Source: Pseudomonas sp. HAR-UPW-AIA-41
GTDB lineage: Bacteria > Pseudomonadota > Gammaproteobacteria > Pseudomonadales > Pseudomonadaceae
Length of the DNA: 64,000 nt
Reading direction: 5' to 3'
NCBI RefSeq assembly: GCF_002304225.1
Contig: NZ_NSLB01000002.1
Location: forward strand, 496,001 to 560,000
Within the stretch, counting starts at the first letter, position 1; the number at the start of each line of letters is the position of its first letter. A program made the translations under genes and the position numbers. Of the stretch, positions 56,523 to 64,000 are shown piece after piece. The notes beneath the pieces are model-generated. The model did no database searches, was not told where the DNA came from, and saw only the letters and a list, made by a program, of their open reading frames with translations.

Positions 56523-57428
56523 ATGCTCAGCTTCCTGCCTGCCCCGCTGCGCGGGGTCCTCGCCGGCCTCATGCTGGCCCTCAACACCCTGGCTCACTGC
56601 GGCCCGCTTTTCGCCGTCGCACTGCTCAAGCTGCTCCTGCCCATTCCGGCCATCCAACGTCTGCTGCGCTATGTAATGCACGGCATTGGCGAGAGCTGGA
56701 TCAGCGTCAACAAATTCTGGATGAACCTGGTCTACCCGACCCGCTGGGACGTTCAGGGCATGGAAGGTCTGGACATGCGTCACTCCTACCTGGTGACCAG
56801 CAACCACCAGAGCTGGGTGGACATCCTCGCTCTGCAGTACCTGCTCAACCGGCGCATGCCCCTGCTCAAGTTCTTCCTCAAGCAGGAACTGATCTGGGTT
56901 CCGGTGATCGGGCTGTGCTGGTGGGCGCTGGAATTCCCGTTCATGAAGCGCTACAGCAAGGAATACCTCGCCAAGTATCCGGAAAAGCGCGGCCAGGACC
57001 TGGCCACCACACGCAAAGCCTGCGAGCGCTACAAGACCAACCCAGTCTCGGTATTCAACTTCCTTGAAGGCACCCGCTTCACGCCAAGCAAGCATCAGCA
57101 GCAGAACTCACCGTTCCAGCATCTGCTCAAGCCCAAGGCCGGCGGTATCGCCTTTGTGCTGGATGCCATGGGTGAGCAACTGCATGCGCTGGTGAATGTC
57201 ACCATCCACTATCCCCAGGGCCGCCCGAGCTTCTGGGATCTGCTGAGCGGCCAGGTCAAAAGCGTGGTGGTACGTTTCGAGAAAATGGCCATTCCGACCA
57301 GCTTTATCGGTAAGAACTACGACCAGGACGATGCCTATCGCCTGGAATTCCAGCAGTGGGTCAATCAGCTGTGGGAGCAGAAGGATGCCCAACTCGAGGC
57401 CCTGAAGCAGCAGTTCCCCTCCACCTGA
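56523..57428 (+). CDS. PlsC-like acyltransferase (YihG type)
   Basis: 301-residue membrane-associated acyltransferase. The catalytic NHQSWVDI box (H94-D99 by count) and FLEGTRFT (phosphate-binding) are intact, after an N-terminal hydrophobic region (about 10-45). It resembles the YihG/LCLAT branch that acylates lysophosphatidic acid with particular chain types, as a paralogue of PlsC. ATG 56523 opens the hydrophobic N-terminus. Independent of pta: 122 bases and a weak hairpin separate them. Confidence 0.86.
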   Translation: MLSFLPAPLRGVLAGLMLALNTLAHCGPLFAVALLKLLLPIPAIQRLLRYVMHGIGESWISVNKFWMNLVYPTRWDVQGMEGLDMRHSYLVTSNHQSWVDILALQYLLNRRMPLLKFFLKQELIWVPVIGLCWWALEFPFMKRYSKEYLAKYPEKRGQDLATTRKACERYKTNPVSVFNFLEGTRFTPSKHQQQNSPFQHLLKPKAGGIAFVLDAMGEQLHALVNVTIHYPQGRPSFWDLLSGQVKSVVVRFEKMAIPTSFIGKNYDQDDAYRLEFQQWVNQLWEQKDAQLEALKQQFPST

Positions 57429-57741
57429 TCCTCCCCGGCAGCCGACGCTCTGGCGCGGCGGCTGCCCCCTCGCCTCACGTCACCAAAGTCGCAGCGCAGA
57501 CATAAGCCAATATCGAGTTGCCAAGGCTGCACCATAATTCACGACAGCTGCTGGCTGACGCTGAGCTCAGCGAAGCCCTCCAGCTTGGCAGCTAGCGTCG
57601 TTTGGCTTGGCCGCATCGTTCCTCAATCCAAATGACCAATAGCTTTTCGGAACAATTTGCATCGCTGGCCTTCCCAAAGCACCCAGCTGCGGACAGCTTT
57701 ACCGACATAAGTCCGGTGTTACACAACCCAAGCGCATAACA
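57429..57741. other. Spacer after the acyltransferase gene, no gene seen
   Basis: About 310 bases before the DUF1329 terminator. It holds a hairpin GGCAGCCG (57437-57444) / CGGCTGCC (57459-57466) without a T-run, and a 14-base perfect palindrome CGCTGAGCTCAGCG at 57559-57572. Lower GC than the flanking genes; no ORF with coding character on either strand. Confidence 0.5.
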
Positions 57742-57773
57742 AAAAGGCCCGCATCTCACGATGCGGGCCTTTT
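57742..57773 (-). terminator. Terminator after the DUF1329 gene
   Basis: 14-bp perfect stem AAAAGGCCCGCATC / GATGCGGGCCTTTT with a TCAC loop; on the minus strand the stem is followed by a T-run and GTTATG. Confidence 0.92.
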
Positions 57774-57832
57774 GGCTGGAGCAAGCTCCCTAAGACTGGA
57801 ACAGGCGGCCTTGAGAGCCGCCTGCTGGCTAA

Positions 57833-59203
57833 TTAACGCACGCCAGCCTGACGCAGAGCAGCCGGGGTGAAGTCGGAGGAAGCAGCCTTGTAATCAAAGT
57901 TATAAGACTGTTTCTCTTCGTTCTTCATACCCAGAGCCAGGTAACGACCGGACAGCAGGTCATTCAGCGACTCGAGGGTGTACCACGGTACTTGCTTGTT
58001 GTAGTAGTACTGCGAGTGGGCTTCAGCTACGCGCCACAGAGTGCCACGACCGTCGTAATGATCGATGGCAGCAGCTTGCCAGGTGTCTTCATCCAGGTAG
58101 AAGTCACGCTTGGCGTAGATGTGACGCTCGCCGGCTTTCAGGGTCGCAGTCACGTGCCACACGCGGTGCAGCTCGTAACGAGTCAGGTCCTGATTGATGT
58201 GACCAGCTTTGATGATGTCGTCGTACTTGAGGGACGGCGAGTCCAGCTTGTAGCTGTTGTAAGGAATGTAGATTTCCTTCTTGCCGTTCAACTTCCACTC
58301 GTAACGGTCCGGAGCACCGTTGTACATGTCGAAGTTGTCGGAAGTGCGCAGACCATCGGAAGCAGTACCCGGGCCGTCATAGGACACCTGCGGAGCGCGG
58401 CGCACGCGGCGCTGACCGGCGTTGTACAGCCACGCCAGACGCGGTTCCTTCACCTGGTTCAAGGTTTCGTGCACCAGCAGAACGTTACCTGCCAGACGCG
58501 AAGGCGCCGTCACCTGCTGCTTGAAGTAGAACAGCACGTTGCTTGCCTGAGCCGGGTTGTAGTCGGTCAGGTTGGTACGGAAGGTGAACTCGTCCTGGAA
58601 GTACACCAGCGAGTAGGAACCGTTCTGCTGTGGAGTGGCCTGAGTCACCAGACGCTGCACACTGCCGCCACGGTAGCGGGTGATGTGGTTCCAGATCGCT
58701 TCCAGACCGTTCTGCGGAATCGGGAACGGGTTGGCTACTTCAAAGTTTTCCAGACCGTTACCACCTTCTACCAGTTTGGTATTGGTGGCGTTCTTCTTGG
58801 TGGCTTCCAGAACACTGGCCGGAACAGTCGCGGTGCGATGGGTCGGGTAGACCGGCATCTTGAAGGTGTCCGGGTAACGCTGAAACATAGCCTGCTGACC
58901 GGGGGTCAGCTTGTCCTTGTACTGGGCAACGTTCTGCGCGGTGATGGTGAACTTCGGCTGCTCGCTGGCAAACGGATCAGCCAGAAAGCCCTTGGCATCC
59001 ACAGCACCGGCATTGGTCGGCAGACCGCCAGTCCACTCCGGAATGGAGCCATCGGCATTACCGGCCTTCTCGGCACCGATCGGAGTCAGGGTAGTACCCA
59101 GCTTGGCCGCTTCATCAGCCGAAACCGCCGCCATCACGCTGGTCGCCAGCAGACTCAGCGCCAGAGCGCCGGAGGCTTGCATCAATTGCTTGTGAATTTT
59201 CAT
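57833..59203 (-). CDS. DUF1329 exported protein
   Basis: 456-residue precursor with a Sec signal (MKIHKQLMQASGALALSLLATSVMAA). The mature part is the LolA/LppX-like DUF1329 fold; recognisable pieces are PEWTGG, DKLTPGQQAMFQRYPDTFKMPVYPTHR and ERHIYAKRDFYLDEDTWQ. ATG 59203 is chosen with AAGGA upstream; a TTG at 59212 is in frame. It follows the DUF1302 gene after 36 bases. The two families usually travel together and are thought to handle a lipid or hydrophobic compound at the outer membrane; the substrate is unproven. Confidence 0.9.
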   Translation of the reverse strand: MKIHKQLMQASGALALSLLATSVMAAVSADEAAKLGTTLTPIGAEKAGNADGSIPEWTGGLPTNAGAVDAKGFLADPFASEQPKFTITAQNVAQYKDKLTPGQQAMFQRYPDTFKMPVYPTHRTATVPASVLEATKKNATNTKLVEGGNGLENFEVANPFPIPQNGLEAIWNHITRYRGGSVQRLVTQATPQQNGSYSLVYFQDEFTFRTNLTDYNPAQASNVLFYFKQQVTAPSRLAGNVLLVHETLNQVKEPRLAWLYNAGQRRVRRAPQVSYDGPGTASDGLRTSDNFDMYNGAPDRYEWKLNGKKEIYIPYNSYKLDSPSLKYDDIIKAGHINQDLTRYELHRVWHVTATLKAGERHIYAKRDFYLDEDTWQAAAIDHYDGRGTLWRVAEAHSQYYYNKQVPWYTLESLNDLLSGRYLALGMKNEEKQSYNFDYKAASSDFTPAALRQAGVR

Positions 59204-59239
59204 CTGTAGCAATTCCTTAATTCAGTACGTTCCGTGTGC

Positions 59240-61198
59240 TTAGAAGCTGACGCCGAGGCTTAGCGCCAGGAAGTCGCGGTCGATCAGGGTGTTGTACTTA
59301 CCACCGAAGAAATCGGTGTAAGACAGACTGGCTGTGTAGGTGTTCAGGTAGTCGGCATCGACACCGAAACTGACCGCCTTGGCGCCTTCGTTGAACAGGC
59401 CGTTAGGGCCATAACCGTCGACGTCATGCGACCAAGACACACTCGGCTTGAGGTTTACACCGGCAAATACGTCGTTGTAGTCCAGAATGGCGCGAGCACG
59501 GTATCCCCAGGAAGTGCTGGTGGCAAAGCCGTCATCTTCACAGTACTTGCCCTGATTTTCTCCTGCCCCGTTGAGAGCCTGGCAAACACCGGCGACCCCC
59601 ATCGGGCCAGGACCAAAGATCGGGTCACGACCATAGCGAGCTTTGGAAGTGTCCTCCAGCCCGCCAATGTGAGTCACACCAGCCTCTCCCACCAGAGTCA
59701 GACGCGAAGCGCCCATAACCTGATCGAAGAAATGGGTAAAGGTAGTCTGGAACTGGGTAATTTCCTTGCGGTTATAGCCATGCACAGTAGAGCCGGGAAC
59801 CTGTGCAGGGTTGGTTGGGCCGAGAATCGAGAAGAAATTCGTTGCAGCCAAACCACCCCCGAATTGAGCCAGACCACGCAGACCGGCATACAGAATATCC
59901 GTCGAGTTCAACTGTACCGGAGCATTGGGGCGATAACTGACTTCACCCGACCATGCAGTGCCGGTAGGCAATGTCGTGGAGAAGCTCAGACCATAAAGGC
60001 GAATATCCTCCGGATACTCCATGAAATAATTACTTGCAGCCGCAATATTCGAGAAAGCCACACCCTGAGTACAGGCAGCAGCTCCACCAGCCCCAACAGC
60101 AGCAATACAGGCATCAGTGATATCGAAGCCGCCACCCGGAGCACCAATGGCGCCGGCTGTCTGTAGGTATTTTGCTTGCGGACCAGCCTGAGCACTGAAA
60201 ATAGGCGCACGACTGTGATAGTTCATTGCATAGGCACCAAACTCGGTGTCCAACTGCTCAGCAAAATAGCGAAGTGCCAAGCCGAACTGACCGCTATCAC
60301 GCGCATCACGATCCCCACTACGCGGAACCATGACACCCTCAGAAGTACCGCTGAAGTTGACCCCCAAAGCCCTTAAGCCTGGTCCCAGCAAAGGATTCTG
60401 CAGCAGCGCCAACGGTGCAGGACTCAACACATTCAAATTCTGGGTACAACCATCTGCCGCAATATCTGCCTGAGCAAAGAAGGTGCCGCAGTTATCCACC
60501 ACGGTCTGATCCCACTCCAGCTGATAGAAGGCTTCGGCGGATAGGTTGTCGGTCAAGCTCTGGGACACATAGAACATATTGACCGGAATCAGACCTTCCT
60601 TGATTTCGGCACCAGGACGGCGGAAGGCGGCCACATCGATCGGGTTGATCGCGTTGATGCTGTTCTGAATAAAGGTGCTCTCACCCCAGCTGACCACCTG
60701 TTTGCCCAGACGTACGGAGCCCGGCTGCTCGGCGATGGCATAGTTGTGATAGACGAAGGCGTCGAGGATTTCAGCACCGGAGGCCTGAGCGGCCTGCTTG
60801 CGGTTGCTGTCGTCGATATCCTTGAATGGACGGCTCTCATCCTTCAGCTCGAAGTCATACCAGTACTTACCGCGGACAAATACGCCGCTGTCGCCGTACT
60901 TGAGCTCCAGATCGTGGATACCTTTGAAGATCTTCGAGAAAGTCTCATTGCGCTTGAAGTTCAAGTGAGCATCGTCGGAGGTCTGCGAAAGGCCATCGCC
61001 ACCGTTGTTCTTGCCAATCAAATCTGGATCAGCATCGCGCATCGACCAGCTGGCGCCTACCGACATCGAAGAATCGAAAGAGCCTTCAATTTCGCCTACG
61101 TTGAAGGTTACCGCGAAGGCCGGTGCGGCCAGGGTGGAAGCCAGGCTTACGGCCAGCGGCAGCTTGGCCAGACGCCAGGTCTGTTTGATTGCAGTCAT
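59240..61198 (-). CDS. DUF1302 outer-membrane protein
   Basis: 652-residue precursor with a signal ending SLASTLAAPAFA. The mature protein is beta-rich, opening VTFNVGEIEGSFDSSMSVGASWSMRDADPDLIG, and ends in phenylalanine (ALSLGVSF), the usual signal for outer-membrane barrel insertion. First gene of a pair with DUF1329. The middle of the gene is noticeably poorer in GC than its surroundings (25 of 60 at 60001-60060), perhaps reflecting variable surface loops. Confidence 0.88.
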   Translation of the reverse strand: MTAIKQTWRLAKLPLAVSLASTLAAPAFAVTFNVGEIEGSFDSSMSVGASWSMRDADPDLIGKNNGGDGLSQTSDDAHLNFKRNETFSKIFKGIHDLELKYGDSGVFVRGKYWYDFELKDESRPFKDIDDSNRKQAAQASGAEILDAFVYHNYAIAEQPGSVRLGKQVVSWGESTFIQNSINAINPIDVAAFRRPGAEIKEGLIPVNMFYVSQSLTDNLSAEAFYQLEWDQTVVDNCGTFFAQADIAADGCTQNLNVLSPAPLALLQNPLLGPGLRALGVNFSGTSEGVMVPRSGDRDARDSGQFGLALRYFAEQLDTEFGAYAMNYHSRAPIFSAQAGPQAKYLQTAGAIGAPGGGFDITDACIAAVGAGGAAACTQGVAFSNIAAASNYFMEYPEDIRLYGLSFSTTLPTGTAWSGEVSYRPNAPVQLNSTDILYAGLRGLAQFGGGLAATNFFSILGPTNPAQVPGSTVHGYNRKEITQFQTTFTHFFDQVMGASRLTLVGEAGVTHIGGLEDTSKARYGRDPIFGPGPMGVAGVCQALNGAGENQGKYCEDDGFATSTSWGYRARAILDYNDVFAGVNLKPSVSWSHDVDGYGPNGLFNEGAKAVSFGVDADYLNTYTASLSYTDFFGGKYNTLIDRDFLALSLGVSF

Positions 61199-61431
61199 CG
61201 ACGCTACTCCATGTGTTGCTTGTTGTTATGGATGTGGGACGGACTATAGCCAGCAGTGCCAGCCGCCTGATCCCCCAAAAGTATGATTTCAACCCACCAG
61301 CCTGTCTGAGCCGGGCACTCGCGCCGGTAACGCTCCCCTGCCGAACTTCAGACAATCGTTTGAATCACGCAATTAGCAGGCCAAGCGCTGCATGACCTGC
61401 AAGTTCTCGCTGCGATTACCCCGCAGGCCGC

Positions 61432-63114
61432 TTACAGCGTGGACAAAAACGGGCTATTAGCCGCCTGCCACTGGCCGATATCCACGCGGATGCGCTTCTT
61501 GTCCAGCTTGCCGACACTGGTCTTGGGAATATCGGTAACAACGGCAATCTGAGTGGGTATCGCCCACTTGTTGATATGCCCTTCCTCGACGAAAGGCTTG
61601 AGGTGCTCCTTCAGTCCTTTGGCATCCAGCGCCTGACCATCACGCAGCACCAGCAGGGCAAACGGACGTTCGCCCCACTGCGGATCGGCGATGCCGACCA
61701 CCGCCACTTCCTTCACTGCCGGATGGCGACTGATCAGGTCTTCCAGCTCCAGCGAGGAAATCCACTCGCCACCGGTCTTGATCACATCCTTGATACGGTC
61801 GCGGATATCGATAAAGCCCATGGTGTCGAGGGTGGCGACGTCACCGGTGTGCATCCAGCCGTGCTCCCAGAGTTCGGCGCCTTTCTGCGGCTCACGGAAA
61901 TAGCCTTGCGTCAGCCAAGGCGCGCGCAATACCAGTTCGCCCTGAGTCTCGCCATCCACCGGCAGCATCTGGCCATTGGCATCCATGATCGCAGCATCCA
62001 CCAGCGGTACCGGCACGCCGGCCTTGATGCGGTAGGTGATGCGCTCGTCCTCGTTGCCGGCCAGCAACTCTTCGTTCATGTGCGCACAGGAAATCAGCGG
62101 ACAGGTCTCGGACATGCCGTAGGCCGCGGTCAGCTGGATACCGCGCGCCTTGGCCGCCTTGTAGAGCGAACTGTTCAAAGCGCTGCCGCCGATGATCAGC
62201 TTCCAGCCACCGAAATCCACACCCTCGGCCGCCTTGGCATTCATCACCATCTGCAGGATGGTCGGCACGCAATGGGAGAACGTCACCTTCTCGTCACGCC
62301 ACAGTTTGACCAGCAGTTCCGGATCGTAACGCCCCGGGTACACCTGCTTGATACCCAGCATGGTGGCCACGTACGGCATGCCCCAAGCATGTACATGGAA
62401 CATCGGGGTGATGGGCATGTAGACATCATCGGTGCCCATCAGGCGGATGCTGTCCAGGCTGCCGACCACAGTGGCCATCGACAGGGTGTGCAGCACCAGC
62501 TGACGATGGGTGAAGTAAACACCCTTGGGATTGCCGGTGGTGCCGGTGGTGTAGAAGGTGGTGGCCACCGAGTTCTCATCGAAGTCGGGGAAGTCATAGC
62601 TCGGACTGGCGCCTGCCAGCAGACTCTCGTACTCGCCGACCAGATTGGGCAGCTCGGCCGTCTTGTCCGCGGTGTCAGTGAGCAGAAGGGTTTTCTCCAC
62701 CGTAGTCAGGTGGCCCTCAATGCCCTTGTACAGCGGCACGAACTCGCTGTTGACCAGCACGAACTTATCTTCGGCGTGGTTCATGGTGTAGAGAATCTGA
62801 TCCGGCGACAGGCGGATATTGATGGTGTGCAGCACGGCGCCGAGCATGGGAATGGCAAACATGCATTCCAGATAGCGGTGGCTGTCCCAGTCCATCACCG
62901 CCACGGTATCCCCCGCCTTCACCCCGGCCGCACTTAGCACGTTGGCCAGGCGCGCCACACGCTCGTTGAAGGTGGCGTAGCTGTAGCGCAGCTGATCGCG
63001 GTAAACGATCTCGCGGGTCTTCTCGTAGCGCGCCCCGGACATCAACAGACGCTTGATCAGCAGCGGGTACTGGTAGGCGTTGTCGGCGGCGGGAAGGATC
63101 TTGGTCTTGAGCAT
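61432..63114 (-). CDS. Long/medium-chain acyl-CoA ligase (AMP-binding)
   Basis: 560-residue ANL-superfamily ligase that activates a carboxylic acid to its CoA thioester through an acyl-AMP. Motifs: P-loop YTTGTTGNPKGV, AYGMSETCP, LRAPWLTQGY, HTGDVATLD, DRIKDVIKTGGEWIS, and the C-terminal catalytic lysine in KTSVGKLDKKRI. The chain length is not readable. ATG 63114 (MLKTKILPAAD) has AGGT upstream; the frame extends to 63150. It diverges from the thiolase gene, the next step in fatty acid degradation, and lies behind the DUF1302/DUF1329 pair. Confidence 0.92.
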   Translation of the reverse strand: MLKTKILPAADNAYQYPLLIKRLLMSGARYEKTREIVYRDQLRYSYATFNERVARLANVLSAAGVKAGDTVAVMDWDSHRYLECMFAIPMLGAVLHTINIRLSPDQILYTMNHAEDKFVLVNSEFVPLYKGIEGHLTTVEKTLLLTDTADKTAELPNLVGEYESLLAGASPSYDFPDFDENSVATTFYTTGTTGNPKGVYFTHRQLVLHTLSMATVVGSLDSIRLMGTDDVYMPITPMFHVHAWGMPYVATMLGIKQVYPGRYDPELLVKLWRDEKVTFSHCVPTILQMVMNAKAAEGVDFGGWKLIIGGSALNSSLYKAAKARGIQLTAAYGMSETCPLISCAHMNEELLAGNEDERITYRIKAGVPVPLVDAAIMDANGQMLPVDGETQGELVLRAPWLTQGYFREPQKGAELWEHGWMHTGDVATLDTMGFIDIRDRIKDVIKTGGEWISSLELEDLISRHPAVKEVAVVGIADPQWGERPFALLVLRDGQALDAKGLKEHLKPFVEEGHINKWAIPTQIAVVTDIPKTSVGKLDKKRIRVDIGQWQAANSPFLSTL

Positions 63115-63234
63115 GGCGATACCTGTGAGGTTTCTAGTTATGGACTGCACGGGTGATGAATGGCACTGAAGCGCACTCTAGAGCCTTGAACCGCCTCATC
63201 CATCGCCCCAAAGGATGATTTGCGGCGTGACTCT

Positions 63235-63262
63235 TTGGTGTTATCCGGTCACACGGTAGAAT
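63235..63262 (+). promoter_or_regulatory. Candidate sigma-70 promoter of the thiolase gene
   Basis: TTGGTG (63235-63240), a 16-base spacer and TAGAAT (63257-63262). Transcription would start about 41 bases before the thiolase ATG. Confidence 0.5.
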
Positions 63263-63309
63263 CGGCTTATCCGGCCAGTCACGGCCTGTCACCCGTCGAG
63301 GAATTTCAG

Positions 63310-64000
63310 ATGTCCGATATCGTTATCGTCAGCGGCGCCCGCACCCCCATGGGCGGTTTCCAGGGCAGCCTGTCCGGCGTATCCGCCGTTGACCTGGGCG
63401 CCATCGCCATTCGTGAGGCCGTGGCCCGCGCCGGCATTGCCGGTGCCGATGTGGAAGAAGTGATCATGGGCTGCGTGCTGCCGGCCGGCCTCAAGCAGGG
63501 TCCGGCCCGCCAGGCATCGCTGAATGCCGGCCTGCCAGCCGCCACCGGCTGCACCACCATCAACAAGCTGTGCGGTTCGGGCATGAAGGCCGTGATGCTG
63601 GCGCACGACCTGCTCAAGGCCGGCAGCAACAGCGTGATGGTCGCCGGCGGCATGGAAAGTATGTCCAACGCCCCCTACATCATCGAAAAAGCCCGTACCG
63701 GCCTGCGCATGGGCCACGGCGAGATCAAGGACCACATGTTCCTCGACGGTCTGGAAGATGCCCGCACCGGCCGCCTGATGGGGTCCTTCGCCCAGGAAAC
63801 TGCTGACAAGTACGGCATCACCCGTGAGGAGATGGACGCCTACGCCATCGAATCGCTCAAGCGCGCCCAGAATGCCATCCAGAGCGGCGCCCTGAACGCC
63901 GAAATCGTCCCTGTCACCGTCACCAGCCGCAAGGGCGAGGTGGTGGTCAAGGACGACGAGCAGCCGCTGACCGCCAACCTGGACAAGATCCCGACCCTGC
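63310..64000 (+). CDS. Acetyl-CoA C-acyltransferase / acetyltransferase (thiolase), N-terminal part
   Basis: 230 codons visible before the window ends. Thiolase with the acyl-accepting C88 in NKLCGSGMKA, SGARTPMGGFQG near the start and GGMESMSNAPY. It either cleaves 3-ketoacyl-CoA or condenses acetyl-CoA; sequence to here cannot separate the two. The partial protein is cut by the window edge only. It diverges from the acyl-CoA ligase and probably belongs to the same lipid-metabolism locus. Confidence 0.94.
   Translation, partial: MSDIVIVSGARTPMGGFQGSLSGVSAVDLGAIAIREAVARAGIAGADVEEVIMGCVLPAGLKQGPARQASLNAGLPAATGCTTINKLCGSGMKAVMLAHDLLKAGSNSVMVAGGMESMSNAPYIIEKARTGLRMGHGEIKDHMFLDGLEDARTGRLMGSFAQETADKYGITREEMDAYAIESLKRAQNAIQSGALNAEIVPVTVTSRKGEVVVKDDEQPLTANLDKIPTL

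Overview
The window is 64 kb of GC-rich bacterial chromosome that reads as ordinary Pseudomonas-type (Gammaproteobacteria) core genome. The evidence is gene content and neighbourhoods I recognise from that genus: the mexL / mexJ-mexK efflux locus, plsB beside a Gld-type ABC transporter, tsaB-adk-ppc, prfB-lysS, recJ-yaeQ, moaC-moaD-moaE, ackA-pta with slyD, a LapG-type periplasmic protease, and a GH17/GT2 NdvB-type glucan synthase. I see no tRNA, rRNA, insertion sequence, prophage, integrase, plasmid gene or CRISPR array. The left edge cuts dapD and the right edge cuts a thiolase gene.

Layout. 1-3.1 kb: the dapD end, a repeat-like spacer, then the CsdA-CsdE sulfur-transfer pair and convergent tcdA. 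3.2-11.1 kb: a YqhD-like alcohol dehydrogenase, ndvB, dapE, rlmA, a small hypothetical gene, a zinc alcohol dehydrogenase preceded by an ATG-repeat leader ORF, and a cold-shock protein. 11.3-18.7 kb: a three-gene Gld-type ABC operon diverging from plsB, then a YbaY-like lipoprotein and a DUF4197 protein. 18.7-23.7 kb: mexK-mexJ diverging from mexL. 23.7-31.4 kb: rsmJ, a calcium-loop protein, DUF72, tsaB, adk and ppc. 31.4-35.3 kb: a minus-strand run of envelope-type and unknown proteins. 35.4-39 kb: a TetR regulator, lysS, and prfB with its programmed +1 frameshift. 39.2-43.1 kb: lapG, an unknown exported helical protein, recJ and yaeQ. 43.2-47.3 kb: a class III CoA-transferase, moaE, moaD, moaC and a PIN-PhoH ATPase. 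47.7-52.8 kb: yaaA, an SDR, a small membrane protein, a DMT exporter, an AraC regulator, glutathione peroxidase and slyD. 52.8-57.4 kb: a DUF3565 protein, ackA, pta and an acyltransferase. 57.8-64 kb: DUF1329, DUF1302, an acyl-CoA ligase and a thiolase.

Themes. Several genes concern lipids and the envelope (plsB, the PlsC-like acyltransferase, the acyl-CoA ligase, thiolase, CoA-transferase, the DUF1302/DUF1329 pair, NdvB, MexJK). Others concern tRNA, rRNA and translation (TcdA, TsaB, RlmA, RsmJ, LysS, RF2). TsaB and TcdA act on the same modified base, making t6A and cyclising it, but sit 24 kb apart. Acetate/acetyl-phosphate metabolism is covered by AckA-Pta.

I found no convincing new multi-gene system. 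The most useful leads are small: the ATG-repeat leader ORF whose stop overlaps an alcohol dehydrogenase start; a palindrome lying across both divergent -10 boxes of mexJ and mexL; a lapG gene with no lapD beside it but an unknown exported protein next door; the Gld-type ABC operon of unknown function facing plsB; and several intergenic inverted-repeat elements.
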